Assembly (NCBI RefSeq): GCF_958979055.1 | Contig: NC_084890.1 | Location: 22,475,649-22,539,648 of the forward strand | From: Alnus glutinosa | Taxonomy: Eukaryota > Streptophyta > Magnoliopsida > Fagales > Betulaceae | Reading direction: 5' to 3' | DNA: 64,000 nt | Shown: in pieces, positions 1 to 13,204 of the stretch | Position numbering within the stretch: the first letter of the stretch is position 1 | Layout: the number at the start of each line of letters is the position of its first letter | Notes under the pieces: model-generated | What the model was told of the DNA's origin: nothing | The model's database searches: none | Seen by the model: only the letters and a program-made list of their open reading frames with translations | Program-made: the position numbers and the translations under genes

Positions 1-470
1 CGAAGAACGTATCATTCGCACTGTACCAAAAACGGTTATAATAATAGCTAATAGTATATAAAAGGAAAAAAAAAAAAAAAGGAAAAATGCAGAAAAATGA
101 GTTGACATAAAATTCTCATTGTTATATTTAAAATTACATAATTGAACAATGTTGTATTGTAATTTAAGGAATATCTTTAATGATAAAAGAATAAGAAGGA
201 AAACGTTAGTATAAAAACATGATTATGTGGAAGTAAAGCTCAAAATTTCCCTTTCCTTTTGTCTTCTTTCATTTTCTAAGCAATTAAAGGAAGATAAAAC
301 TAAACTTTTCTTCTTTGTTTATAGTTTAGTTGAATCACATGCAACTGCAAGGCAAAGAAACTTAATAAGAGAAAATATGAATGAAAAATATGTGCGCAAC
401 AAGATAGCAAATGAATCATGTAAACATATGTGTTTTTTGTTTTAGACAAATAAATAAGATACAGAAAAGA

Positions 471-937
471 TATCTTGAAGACAAACAAAAAGATAGACTT
501 GCACTCCAAAATTTGAATCCAATGCCACCTATACAATATATTTTTTTTTCCCTATAGCTCAAGCATTTGGTGATCATAAATTAATCTGGGCATGTGACTT
601 GGATACACAATTTGTGTTTAGTATTATTGACCTTGAGTAAAACTTACAAGAAACAACCATTAGTTCATTCTCTTGGTAATATTTGATCATTGATCATAGG
701 TATTAGATAAAATAGCTGGCATCATGATGTTGTAGAATGGCATGGTATACATGAAGGTAGGGATTGTTCGTTATTGGTTATATGGGAAGTTCAAAGCTAG
801 AATTGGTTTCTACTTTGATTCACGTTTGATCTATTGGGTAGTTTGATTTCAGTAATGATAATATCATGAAGACAAACAAAAAGATAGACTTCCACTACAA
901 AATTTGAATTCAATGCCACCTATACAATATATTTTTC
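471..937 (+). repeat. Dispersed direct repeat, two ~73-bp copies
   Basis: Two near-identical blocks lie in the same orientation at about 471-545 and 863-937. Both run from a gaagacaaacaaaaagatag core through to atgccacctatacaatatat, with a few substitutions. The rest of 1-1500 is AT-rich with poly(A) runs (near 70 and 990-1017), and I see no gene in it. Confidence 0.7.
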
Positions 938-1502
938 CTGCAAGGCTTAGATTATTTTTCTTTTCTTTTTTTCAAATACTTCTTTTCATCAAAAAAAAAA
1001 AAAAAAAAAAAAAAAAACCCCAAACAGAGAGTCCATTCAAAAGGGCAACCCAATATTTTATATAAAAGAGATTTTACCTATCTGATTCAATAAAACTCAA
1101 AACGCAATCTATACACCAAATTATATATTCAAACATATATTACAACATTCAACATAATTCTTCTTTCTTCTACACCATCAAGTTAGGAACCAAATAGAAC
1201 CCAAAACACAATCCATAATAAGCACACAACCCCAGATTTAGAGACAAGAACAAATCTTTTCAAGCAAACAAAACACATAATTGTCCTCTTCTCTTTCTTA
1301 CACTTTCCCGTGAACCAAACAATGCCTAAAAAAAAGTTATGGTTTGATTCAATTGAACCAAATAATTACACAAACACTAAGTATTTACTTAGTTGAAATG
1401 AAACATTCAAGAATAAGGAAAAATAGAGCCTAGATTGAGTCTAGTTATTGTTATATTAATTTTCTTAGAAATATAATAAGACATTGATGTTAATTTTCAT
1501 AC

Positions 1503-4500
1503 CTCAGTGTTGTATAACATTAATTCTTTTGTTGAGCATTCCAAAAAAATTTCTGCATCTTCCCCAAACAAAGATACGACAAACGAACCACTTGGATCAT
1601 GTAATTCTAGTTCCACGCGACATCTAAAATCAAATAATGAAACATAGAAGAAAAAATATAGGGAGATTGATGTTAAAAGCATTAAATTTGTTCATTTCAT
1701 ATTTCTAAGCTAAAGAAAAGTCATTTTTAAGTAGATTGTGTATATCATGGTTGTGCAACAACATCTTTTTCTTTGCAATGTAAACAAGCAAAGGTTTCAT
1801 CAACTTCTATGTACACTTGTACTTCTGCTACATTTGTTGCAAGCCCTATACCAAAAACTTTGATGCAAGTTGAAACCAATGATTTTTGCTTTTACCTAGA
1901 AGCTGAATTGAATTGCTGCATTGATTGTTAGTTGGAGTTTATAATTTTGATGCAATTTTCTTTTGCAAAAATGTAAATATAGGAAGTTGATTATATATAA
2001 GTTTGTAAGAATGAATGTTTAACATATTATGTATTATGGTATGATTAATTGACATAGCAAAAGATGTGTTACCGATTTAGCAAAGTCTGGTAATGTAGCA
2101 ATTTGTGTAATAATTCTATTAGATGCTGCGGTTGAACTTGATGAAGCTTTCAAGTAGGATTTTTTTTTTTGAATCATTTCGTTCAACACCCTTTGATTTG
2201 CAATGGCCCTATGTGAAGAAGAAAAATGATTAATTAGTTATAAAGAGATAACATATCTAAACAAGTAAAGTTAAAATGAAAAGTAAGGAGAGGTGAAATC
2301 ATGAAAGAAAATATTTTACCAATTTTGTAGTGCAGCTGCTTTAGAGTTGTTGGGGTTGATAAAGGAGCTAGACGATCTTGTTGAAAGAGACGTACCTATG
2401 ATAAATATAGATATTTCATTAGATGGCTTCATCAAATGCAAATGCTTATTATTTCATAAGAGATCATACTTGTGACGACCCGTTTTTTTTTTTTTTTACA
2501 AACGTAAAACAAGTCATCACAGTGGCACGATTATATGTCGCTCAGTCAACATATGGCACATTTCCCATAACATGCACTTGATAATCAAAGTTATATCTAC
2601 AGTAGAATACATCTGATACCATCAATCATAACGGAAAAACATAACAATAAATAAACATGTTGTCTAAACAAAAGTGAGCCATAACACAAGTCTAAATGTT
2701 TAAGGCTCAAGAACATATAACTATTACAAAATAATGGCTTATACAAAAGAATATGTGACACATACGTCACAAGCCAGAGACAAAAGTACTCAAAACAAGG
2801 ACACCATAGTCCATCCCACTATGACTATCGCTACGGGCTTCAATCATAGTAACCCAAATATAATGCTACCGGATCATCATCTGCCTCAGGAGTACCTGCA
2901 ATCATAAGAGCATCATCTACACGGTTTTGGTGGTATCCACAACTGCATAGGTGAAAGAATGAGTCCACGGTCTCAGTATAAAACATACTAAGACATCAGT
3001 AATATTAAACTAACTGAGCTTTCACAAAGAACCAACATTTTCTTTATTTTTAGTCATGCGAGTACTATATCAGCCGCCAATTTACCAATAGCTAATACAG
3101 TAAATACCGACTATCCAGAAAACATTTAAGACATACTATATAGCTGTGGACATATGTAGAAGTTCCAGTCTACCGCTTGGAAGTTTCTACATATAGATCC
3201 CTCTACAATAATACTTTTGAACAGTGGCTCAGACATACACGATCACTCCATTACAAAAATCATGCCTACACATGGGTTTTAAGTAAGAAAACATGGCATC
3301 TTACTCTTCCATACTAGGATATCATCCTTCAACAAAATACTTGCAACACCATCTCTAATCGTATTTCAGCTTCATGCCTTGAACGTCGGTAAATCATGTG
3401 AGCATTAGAGTGAAACTTTAATATGCAAGCACGTCTTTCTTGAAGAACAATAACAGTCAACCTACTTACTCATAGACATACCATTACTCGCACCTGGGCA
3501 ACATGAACATCCTTGTACATTCAAGTTCAATGCTTCTTAAACACATGCAACCATCAGATAGGAATATACATAAGCTCTTTACATTTAAGACTTTTATGCA
3601 TACCAACACGTCTAGTAAAACTACCCATAACATAAAAACATCACTCATGAACACAATGCTATATATGCTATGCATGAAACTGGTTACTGTGAGGCTTGGG
3701 TCCCCCCGTTGTTGATAAACTGTTGTTTTACTGTTTACTACGTTTCTTGTGGTTTTACTGTGTTTACTGCGTTTTGCTGCTGCTATATGTATGATCTATC
3801 TACATGGTCTATGCTCTGTGCTTGATCAGTATATGTTTCACTACTGTATCATGTTGTAAATTATGCTTTACTAAATCATGTTCTCATAAAATTAAGCAAT
3901 CCAACATTTCATCAAACACTTTGAAATCATTCAAATCATGTTTTCTTCATAAAATATAAACAATTCAACATGACATGTTCTCAAACAATTTTGCATAATT
4001 TAAATCCAAACCGCAACACACACTTAAACACTTTAAATCAATTCAATACTCTTCACTCATGCATCATTTCTTAAACATCATTAATATAATTTGAACATAA
4101 TCAAACCTATTTAAATTATCTAAAACATATATTTTATCATATGGTCGGTTCGGATTCATAAAACAATATATATATTTTACCAATTTATTAAATACATAAA
4201 AGTACATTTTCTCAGTGAGTAAAATACTCACCTCAGATTGCTTGTACTCCCAACTCTAAATGACTATAAGTTCAACAGTAATATGCCGCTTAAAATACAA
4301 CACATTGTATTATTTAGAATTCTAACCAATAACCACTCTAGGTAGCATTTTGAATTGCTCAAAAGCTACATTACTAATTTACCCTTTAAATCCTAAAATT
4401 CCTAAATATTTTTTCATAATTTCTAATCACTTTCTTAAACACAATATTGTTAACCCATAAGCATTACTTAGGGTTAATCACACCAAAAATAACACTTTAA

Positions 4501-5580
4501 CAAAATACCCAAAAGTTAGGGTCTATGAAAAACTTACCAAAAGTTTGTCAAGCTAAGACCAAATGCTCGGGAAGCTCCTTGCAACTCTAAACCACACAAA
4601 ATCTAGAGAAAATACTAAGTTAAACTCATTTCTACAAGATTTATTAAAAATCTAAAAAAAAAATGTGAGTTTAGCGATTTACCTCAAAACATTCGGTCAA
4701 AACGTAGATCGGGCTTTGAGGATTACGTTACTGAAGTCAGATCTAAGATTGGACGGCTGGCTTTCAAGAAATCACAGTTTTTCGGTGAAAAACCGTAGAG
4801 AGGGGTAAAAAACTGAGCTGATGAAAAGAAAAAAGGCGACCTGCCTCTTTAAATCAGGTCTCGTCTGAACGGGCCTCAAGTGTCATCTGACCGCGCGCCC
4901 CATTAGAACGTGCACCAAAGGCATGCTTTCCGAATGCATCAAGTATGGCGTCCGGACACGGGACCATTTAAGGCCGTCCGGACACACCACATATTATTCA
5001 TTTATTTTCTTTAATTCTTGAACTCTAAAAATATTTACTGTGCGTCCTATTGCATTTTTTTTAGTCATCTAATAAACCTTAGTCATTTATCCTCTAAATT
5101 TTACTCTTAAAATGATAAAGAATATTTGGGACATCACAATACCATTATACAAAACGACTTTCAATCTTGCTTCGACAATAACTAGCTTGCTTTTAATAAG
5201 ATTTGAAATAGCATCAGATTCTTGACAACATGGTCCCACATTGTTAAGCATATTGGTTTAAGGTTATAGCATAAAAATAGAGTTACAGTAGTTAGTGTCT
5301 ATGAAAGATTATTTTGTTAGTCTTCCATATTGTAGAGAATAAATGTTTAAAATCATAATTTGTGTTGTTGCTTCTTTTTTTTTTTTAATATTTCAGAAAT
5401 TCATTTAAGAAAGGCTACTTGAAAATGCAATTTAACACGGAAGGTCTAATATAGAAAGAGAAATTGATTGGTAGATTTTACTCTCGGTCGACAAGAATAA
5501 GCTCTTGGATGGTGGATGCACCATTCTTTGTTTGAAGTTCTAGAGGTGGTTAGGCATCTATTGCAAGAGCCATTACATCT
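1503..5580 (-). pseudogene. Replication protein A 70 kDa-like (RPA1-like) pseudogene
   Basis: RPA1 is the large subunit of the single-stranded-DNA-binding RPA complex used in nuclear DNA replication and repair. Minus-strand exons read in order: about 5580-5480 (PPLELQTKNG...IQELILVD, an OB-fold strand); about 5270-5143 (SKLVIVEARLKVVLYNG); 2395-2320 (TSLSTRSSSSFINP, completed by INPNNSKAAALQNW); 2208-2073; 1895 to about 1750 (the C-terminal zinc finger, WYRACNKC then FACLHCKEK); and 1623-1503 (VELELHDPSGSFVVSLFG). Introns have GT/AG ends. Decay is clear: an in-frame TAA before PPLELQ, a frameshift near 5240, and another frameshift inside the zinc finger near 1830. A solo LTR sits in one intron. 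RPA-like genes also travel in plant Helitrons, so it could be host- or transposon-derived. I did not find the N-terminal exons. Confidence 0.75.
2471..5138. mobile_element. Solo LTR of a Ty3/gypsy-type retrotransposon (~2.67 kb)
   Basis: The element begins TGTGACGACCC and ends GGGACATCACA, the complementary TG...CA termini typical of large plant gypsy LTRs. Flanking 5-bp duplications are atact (2466-2470) and atacc (5139-5143), one mismatch. It holds no gag-pol coding and has no second LTR, so it is a solo LTR left by recombination. Near 2950-2980 it has the phrase gaatgagtccacggtctcag, which I associate with Tekay/Del-type LTRs. It lies exactly inside an intron of the RPA1-like pseudogene. 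Joining the flanks restores a GT donor after the codons for LYNG. Confidence 0.78.
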
Positions 5581-5739
5581 GGAACATTAAATGTTACAAT
5601 TTTATTAGTAAATAAAATACTATGGAGAAGTGACTTTAAATTTAAAACATTTTTAGGTGACTGACTTGTACATAGAGGCATTGGAGGGTATTTGCCCAAA
5701 TGAGGACTGTGATTACAATGCTTATTTCTAATATTCATG

Positions 5740-6692
5740 TCTAAGATTGTAAATTTTACTTACCATATGGTAAAAGCATTACAAAAATCTAAAAGTTGGA
5801 AAATATATATTCTTCTTCTCTCCCGGCTAGCTCTTTTCGAAAAATACTCGGCTCCTCATTTCTTTCACTTAGGTCGATCCAACTCTCGCAAAGCCTTAAA
5901 AAAAACCGAAACATCAACCTCTACCTACCAGGCTACCATACCAATGCTCCAGCCGAGCCGCCGAAAGAAGTCAAGTATCAACAGAATATCTATAACGGGG
6001 AGATTGAAAACATTCAAAAACTTCAATCTCCACCACCAAGGCAACAAATTATTTTATGATCTTACTTTTTCTCTTTGGAGGAGAATATTTTTACTCAATC
6101 CAAGGCAACAAATTATTACTATTATTAATATTTTTAACGAAGTTATTAGAGAACACATGTAAATGCAAATACTATATGTAGTCTCTTACTTATAACCCTT
6201 TTTTTCTTTTTGAAAAATATATTCAAGAAAAAAAAAAGTTTGTTTTGGTTACAATTTTAATAAAAAATTTACATTTAGTACTTAACATGAATTAGCTTGT
6301 GACATATTAGGAATTGTTATCCATCTGCATTGGTCAAAGTTAAAGAGGTAGTATTAGATGTGTTTTGATCTTCATGGTTGCTACAATTAGTCAAGAATTA
6401 GGTTTCCTAGGGACCATGTACACTCACGATTGGAAGAGTGTACTAGGTTGTCATAGATCTTCCTTAAATTGGGGCAGTAGACGTAGGTTTTAAGTAGATC
6501 AAGTTTACAAGTTGTCCAAACAACTTGGAGATAAGCATGATGGTCGATCGCTGAAAAAATGAATAGAGCTCCATTATGTTACATAGAAAAGCCCTCATCC
6601 ATGGTCGAACTTTCATGCATTTGTCTTATTCTTTATCTTCCATCATAATTTAAAATCTAAAAGCTGCCTGCAATTGATCATGTTTAATATTA
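5740..6692. other. No gene recognised; short direct duplication
   Basis: This is spacer between the RPA-like pseudogene and the CACTA element. An 18-base string, ccaaggcaacaaattatt, occurs twice about 63 bp apart (near 6037 and 6100). A 141-codon open frame at 5737-6162 matches no family I know and has low-complexity composition, so I do not call it a gene. Confidence 0.4.
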
Positions 6693-6773
6693 ATGATGAA
6701 GAAAATAATGACTTACCTAATATATTGTTTGCTTTATTTTTGTTACTATTTTGTATTGTATGTAGAGAAGAAG

Positions 6774-7217
6774 ATGGACAAGACTTGGATGACAAAGTCT
6801 AGGGGTATGAGGGAATATAGAGATGGGTGTAGATTGTTTGTTGACTTTGCAGTTAGTAACAGTAGAATCCCCAATGGAAATATACACTACCCTTGTAAAT
6901 CGTGTCGAAATAACCAGCGCCACCCGCCCGGCGTCGTACTTGCCCACTTGACAGGGAGTAAGGGAATAATGACTACATACACTACATGGTTTTGGCACGG
7001 TGAGAAGCATGTTCAGGGTGCTGTTGCAGGTTCTTACTCGAATCGCTCGGCCGTAGATGCGGCTAGTGGAAGCACAGAACAGGGTGGCGACATGAACTCA
7101 ATGTTGCGTGATGCATTCAGCATGCACGAAGTTAGAGAAGACAATTGTGAGCCTGAGATCGTGGTTCAGGGAGGTGAAGAAATTGGGTGGAATGAAGAAT
7201 CAGCTGAAGGGAACGCT
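6774..7217 (+). pseudogene. CACTA transposase-associated domain (N-terminal exon)
   Basis: This is the N-terminal zinc-binding module found before tnp2-type transposases. From the ATG at 6774 the protein starts MDKTWM and continues with a YRDGCRLFVDFAVSN segment, YPCKSCRNNQR (cysteine pair) and TTYTTWFWHGEK. It ends in an acidic stretch. A TAG at 7218-7220 stops the frame, but the same frame continues immediately as KYYDMLKK into tnp2, so the TAG is a nonsense mutation in a once longer protein. The ATG is chosen because homologous modules start MD(K/R)xWM. Confidence 0.8.
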
Positions 7218-7220
7218 TAG

Positions 7221-9625
7221 AAGTACTACGACATGCTTAAAAAGTCGGAGAAGCCACTTCATGGGGGTACTAAACATAGTAAGCTGAGTGCTATTGTACA
7301 TTTGTACAACTTGAAGTGTGTTGGCGGACTTAGCAACAAGATTTTCTTGGATTTGCTTGAGCTCATCATCCAGTTGCTGCATGCATGTGATGACACTTTG
7401 CCAGCTAATATATATAAGGCGAAAAAGTTTCTTAGTGACATGGGGCTTGGTTATGAGAAGATTCCTGCATGTCGTAATAATTGTATGTTATTCTGGAAGG
7501 ACAATCAAGAATTAGAATCATGCATCGTCTGTGGAGAATCTAAATGGAAGGATGAAATTCATCTGGACGAGGATGGTCAACCCATATCGTCGAGAAAGAA
7601 ACGTCCGGTGAAAGTATTGCAGTGGTTTCCACTCATCCCTCGGCTACAGAGACTTTCTATGTCGGAACATACAGCGCCCCACATGAGATGGCATGTAGAA
7701 GGCCGCACTAAAGACAACGTGCTGAGGCATCCGGCTGACAGTGAAGCATGGAAATCATTTGATCTCTTACATCCAGAATTTTCTGTCGACGGCAAGAACG
7801 TTAGGATTGGTCTAACCTCAGATGGATTTAATCCATTTGGGAACATGAGCACTTCCTATAGCACTTGCCAGTAATGCTTGTTCCATACAACTTGCCTCCT
7901 TGGATGTGCATGAAAAAAACATCATTCATATTATCCCTGATTATCCCGGGCCCAAGTTCACCTGGAATGGATATAGATGTCTACCTTCAGCCATTGATTG
8001 AGGAGTTACAAGAACTATGGAATGTAGGGGTACGCACATTTGATGCCTCGAAGAAAAATAATTTTGTGATGCGAGCGCAGTTGATGTGGACAATAAATGA
8101 CTTCCCGGCATACGCAGATTTGTCCGGATGGCCTAACAAGGGTGAATACGCATGTCCTTGTTGTATGCATTCAACACGGTCTAAATGGTTAAAACACGGT
8201 AAAAAATAATGTTATATGGGGCACAGATGATACTTGCCCATGGATCATCCGTGGAGGCGAAACAAAAAAAAAACATTTGACAGAACCCAAGAATCAGAAT
8301 GTGCCCCTCATGTGCAAAATGGAGATGAAATCCTGGGACAGTTAGAGGGTATGGTATTTGGGGATGAGAACGCGGGCATGGCAAACAAGGATAAAAAGAA
8401 AAAAAGGAAGAAGCGGAAGAAGAGAGAAACATCGACTGAAAATGTAGTTTGGAAGAAGAAAAGTATTTTTTTTTAGGTTACCGTACTGGAAAGATAATTT
8501 ATTGCTGCACAAACTTGATGTTATGCACATAGAGAAAAATGTGATGGACAACATATTTGGCACAATTCTTGACATCCCAGGGAAGACAAAGGACGACCTT
8601 GCAGCCCGCACAGAGTTGATGGAAATGGGTTTGAGACATAAACTTGCAGCATGCCACACGATGTCTAGGGATGATAAAACACATTTTTTGAAAGTGATTC
8701 GAAATGTGAGGGTGCCCGACAGATATGCCTCTAATGTTTCTCGTTGTGTAAGACTTAAAGAATGTACAATATCGGGCTTAAAGAGTCATGACAGCCATGT
8801 ACTGATGCAACAACTTCTCCCTATTGCATTGCACGGATCACTGCCAGATAACATGGTTAGACCTCTTGTTGAGATTTCTGCATTCTTCAGGGGCTTATGC
8901 TGTACAAACTTAACACAAGAGGATATGGACCGACTAGAAGGTGGCGTTTGTGTCACTTTGTGCAAGATGAAACAGATATTCCCCCCTGATTTTTTTACTA
9001 GCATGGTTCTGGTGGTCGTGCATCTTGTCCGTGAATGCCAAATCGGGGGACCCGTACAGTATAGGTGGATGTATCTGGCAAAGAGGTAAAATTTGTGCAT
9101 GCTTAATAATTATTTTAATTTTTTCAATATTAGAATACAATTGCTAACTAGCATTTCTTGAATGATGTTCCTATGTAGGAGCCTTGGGGGATTCAAATCT
9201 AATGTGAGCAATAAAGCAGCTCCTGAGGGCTGCATTGCGGAAGGCTACATAGCGACCAAGTTGATGACATTTTGCTCGAGGTATCTAGATAACGCACCAA
9301 CATTTCACAACAAAATCCAAAGAAATCCTGATGGTTCAAAGGGGGCGGGAACAAGAGTCATCCTCGACCATATCACATTGACACAGATTCACCGATATAT
9401 TACGAAGAACTTTGACGAGTTCCTTCAGCTCCGGGTGGAAGTTGTGTTACATAAATATGTATGTTCAATTATGTTATAGCCTTAGGGTGAATAATAATGC
9501 GACTAATTTACAATTGTAGGATGCACATGGATACGCTTAGGCGATCACATAATAGGGGGCGAACTACGGATGATCAGTTAGAAGCCCAACATCATGAACA
9601 GTTCTGCGATTGGTATCGTGAATAT
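7221..9625 (+). pseudogene. tnp2-type CACTA transposase, broken
   Basis: The transposase would bind the element ends and catalyse cut-and-paste movement in the nucleus. Visible blocks are LHGGTKHSKLSAIVHLYNLK, MGLGYEKIPACRNNCMLFWK with the downstream CIVCGESKWKDE, a GFNPFGNMSTSYST block, VMLVPYNLPPW, CPCCMHSTRSKWLKHGKK and LHKLDVMHIEKNVMDNIFGT. A DUF4218-like segment follows (LPDNMVRPLVEISAFFRGLC; PVQYRWMYLAKR, then an intron 9090-9179 and GCIAEGYIA). Damage: a 1-bp loss near 7866 (TW read as T), a frameshift near 8207, a TGA near 8228 and a frameshift near 8475. Another small exon at about 9520-9625 continues the family sequence. Confidence 0.85.
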
Positions 9626-9719
9626 GTACAATTTATCATCATGTTTAACTATTAAACGTTGAACTTGTACATCATATAACTAACTAAACTAGCTTTGTGC
9701 ATTTTACATTGTACATAAT

Positions 9720-10345
9720 ATACTCGTTGGTTGATCGAGTGGACGATCGAGGTAGGAAGGAAATGGGTGACAAATTGGTGGTGCATTGTAGAGGGTCGAA
9801 AGAGATAGCAATAAGATATAACAGATATATTGTAAATGGCACATTGTTTCGCACTCGAGCATATGACGCGGGAAAGAGGACTCAGAACAGCGGTGTGTGT
9901 GTGCCGACCGTTGATGGCGAAATGTACTACGGGAAGTTAACAGAAATAATTGAGGTCGAGTGCTACGACAGGACCAAGTACGTCTTGTTTAAATGTGATT
10001 GGGAGGACACCACGAGGGACCTAGGGTACAAGGTGAATGAGTATGGGCTAGTGCTTGTCAATTTCAAAAATCTTGTCCACACGGGAAAGCTGATCACTGA
10101 TGAGCCGTACGTGCTAACTACACAAGTTGACCAAGGTTTTTACATTGAAGATGAATGGGACCTAAGTTGGGCTTGCGCTCTAAGAACTACACCTAGGAAC
10201 GTATACGATGTTGGTGGTGAAGGGCATGATGATGCATGTGCTAACTACCACGAGTGCGAGCCTCTCCTATTTACCAGTAATAATGACCATGATCTACAAG
10301 ATGACTTCGATCACATCCGACCCAACATAGATCCGATCCCAGCGT
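9720..10345 (+). pseudogene. CACTA DUF4216 module
   Basis: DUF4216 is a domain of unknown function that follows tnp2 in plant CACTA elements. Diagnostic blocks are VVHCRGSKEIAIRYNRYIVN, GTLFRTRAYDAGKRTQNSGV, YYGKLTEIIEVECYDRTKYV, FKCDWEDTTRDLGYKVNEYG and EPYVLTTQVDQGFYIEDE. This exon is open from about 9697 to a GT donor near 10343. A further exon at about 10499-10890 (SYRIPSVMKQNSGQ...) carries low-complexity acidic sequence of no recognised domain. In context it is the downstream half of the same decayed polyprotein or a second element gene. Confidence 0.78.
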
Positions 10346-10986
10346 ATGTGTTAAAAATATATATGTATATATATATATATTTGAAATTTTAAATTATTTA
10401 TCTCTACATTGATTGGTGATTGTTAAATATGTGACTCATTTAAATACTATGGTGCATATGGTTGATATATAATGTATAAATACGTGATGTATTTTGCAGG
10501 GTACAATGAGTTATAGAATCCCAAGTGTTATGAAGCAGAATAGCGGCCAAGGATCGAGATCTAGCGACCCTACGCACATAGAGAGCGACCCTACGCACAC
10601 AGAGGCAGGGTACAGACCAGTATTCACAGATGATCACTCAGGATACCAGTACAACATGCAAGATAATACATTTGATCATCTGCCTCATATGCAGCAGACG
10701 GTGAGCCAGTTAGAGGCGTATTCCCCTGGTCACGTGGCACGGCTATTTGAGTACAGCATATTGGGTTCTCATGATACCGAGACACATCTTTCAAACTATA
10801 GTGAGACACAAGCTCCGGAGGGCCTGAATGATGCACAGCCCGAGGATGAGCTTGCTACACAAGTGTTGGGCGCATATCAAATCCGGACGATAAGTACATA
10901 TTTTTATAAATTTAAAGGATATATACGTATTTATTGTTTTGTATCATTTCGAAATAATTAACATCGATATCTATTAATGTTATAGG

Positions 10987-12778
10987 TACTAATCTGGATG
11001 GCAGCACTTGTTTTGAAGTTATGACCATTACAGACCCGCACAAGGCATGGGAGATCCCCGGGGGGAAGAGGGTCGTGATGGATTATAATCCAAGCTGGAA
11101 ACCTGTAGGATTTAGCGCCAATAAATTTAGACGACAAACCGGGAAGCTAATAAGGAGCGGGAACTATGTGCATTTATGGGATGACTGGGCGCATGTACCG
11201 GCTTGTACAAAGGAGGATATATGGGAAGCCCTAATGGTAAGTGGACCTTTACATACTGCCAAGCTCTTCTTTTTTTTCTTTTTTCTTTTTTTAATTTTTA
11301 TTTATCAACTTCCAACTTGTGTAGGTGGACTTTTACATCCCGCCAAGTTATGATTTACAAAAAGTAAAACGAGATGCATTTCGGGATATGGTTGTAAAGC
11401 TTAAGAATTGGAGACACAACACAAAAGTTAAATTAGGCATTCAACGGGGCGATACTCCTAAGATGGTACGAGCAAGAGTAGGGGCCAGAAGACTCTCCGA
11501 CTACCACCCCGAGGACTTGGATGCGTTGTTGAATAAATAGTGTGACGAGGAGTATCAGGTCAGTCATGAATTATATTACTATTTTGTGTAGTTTCATTAA
11601 TTTCATTTAGTTGTGTTAGTGTTTACATAATAAGAATGTTAATTGTGTAAGAGTATGCTGACCATATGAAGCAATTACGAGCATTGCAAAATACTCCTCA
11701 TTGCATAGGGACCAAAAGTTATGCGAGGTTGTCACACGAAGAAGTATGTGCACCAATTTATCTCGTACATATAAATGTAAACATTTTATATATATATATA
11801 TATAAACATGTGTTATAATGTTTTATTCTTTTGGCAGACTGTCAAGGATGACACTCCTCCTACGCGAGCACAATCGTACATAAAAAATCACACGAGGAAG
11901 GATGGAAGCTATCCAAATGATATAGTAAAAGAGAGATGTGTATGCTATTCACCTTTCATATATTGTTTTACTTATATGTGTGATTACTTATTTACGATGC
12001 ACATTAGTTTGACGCACTAACATTTAATACAACATGTAGGAGAGGATGGTGATGCTAATGCCAACTGACACTGCTGAATCGTCAAGCATAACACAAGGAA
12101 CGATACGCTGGAGACATGACGATGAATATGCCCAAGCGCTCGGCAATAAGCCGGAGTACGCCGGCAGAGTTTGGGCAGGTTGGGCCAAATATTTGGCATG
12201 TGTGGGGTCCATACGCTCATACCATACACCATCACAGCCACTTTCACAAAATCAAGGGCAGGCCGTCTTTCCGCAAGAAATGCTTGCTTTTGAGATGGGG
12301 AGAGCACTCGAGGTTGAGCGGGCACGACACACTTCTGAGATGGATAGAGCACTCGAGGCTGAGCGGGCACGACAAGCTTCTGAGATCGAGAGAGTACTTG
12401 AGGGTGAGCAGGCACGACACAAGTTACAAATGGATGAGGTGTTGGCAGCACAATCTCAGATTATGTCCCGTTTTAGCCAAATCGAGTCATTGTGGCGCCA
12501 ATCAGTATCTGTGCCCGGAGTCTCTAATGATAACGCAGTGCCAGACAAAAATTCCGCACATCATATGAATTTATCATCTGTTGATAGTAGATCAGGTAAT
12601 AATTAATGGATTTTTTTTTCGTGGTATGATTACGTCTGTTTAAATTCACACTTTGTTGAATGCTTAGGACTTGATATGATTCGATCATATTGTTTGCTAA
12701 CTATATTTGTTTTATCATTCGTAGATCCTACGGAAAATGCTGTGCAGTTACCCGATCATGAAAATCTTGCTAACGATT
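10987..12778 (+). pseudogene. Plant transposase (Transposase_24, Ptta/En/Spm) gene, broken
   Basis: This is the accessory DNA-binding type of CACTA protein. Exons in order: about 10987-11235 (RVVMDYNPSWKPVG, WDDWAHVPACTKEDIWEAL); about 11325-11560 (VDFYIPPSYDLQKVKRDAF, LKNWRHNTKVKLGIQRGD); about 11650-11741; 11838-11935 (TPPTRAQSYIKNHTRKDGSY); 12040-12594; and a last short exon near 12724-12778. All are separated by GT/AG introns. A TAG near 11538 (NK*CDEEYQ) is a nonsense mutation. Residues around 12295-12440 contain three 15-residue repeats (MDRALEAERARQASE type) that look like a coiled coil. Confidence 0.75.
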
Positions 12779-13015
12779 GATATTGGGTAACATTTATGTT
12801 TATTTTAGTTGGCAAATATGTTCCGGTTTTGTTATCAATCTATGACAAAGATTGATTGTATATTTTGTTTGTTGAAACCTTTGTTTTGATTGTTATGAAT
12901 TTATGACATATGTTTATTGAAACTTTTGGAATGACTTTTTGGTATCTATCTAGGACAAAGATTGATTGTATATTTTGTTTGTTGTAAGTTTTAGTTTGAT
13001 TGTTATGAATCTATG

Positions 13016-13017
<2 letters not shown>

Positions 13018-13058
<41 letters not shown>
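13018..13058. repeat. (TA)n microsatellite
   Basis: About twenty uninterrupted TA units lie between the last CACTA exon and the subterminal repeats. Confidence 0.95.
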
Positions 13059-13060
<2 letters not shown>

Positions 13061-13204
13061 TTTGTAGTTGTGATTATTGATAAAAATTCAAATTGTTGCA
13101 ATTGTGATTATCATGGATTGATAGAATTGTAGTAGATCAATACAGAATTTCGGATTGCAGGGTTTTTAGGATTGCAAAATTTTTATTGTTTTAAAAAAAA
13201 AACA

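Noticed and set aside
895..905. cactacaaaat as the left CACTA terminus
   Set aside because: It lies in one copy of a local direct repeat whose other copy reads cactccaaaat; no subterminal array follows and the distance is too great.
3484..3715. Short open frames inside the solo LTR
   Set aside because: LTR sequence; no gag, protease or polymerase motif and frames under 75 codons.
5737..6162. 141-codon open frame as a gene
   Set aside because: No recognised domain, AT-biased composition, overlaps a local duplication, no exon context.
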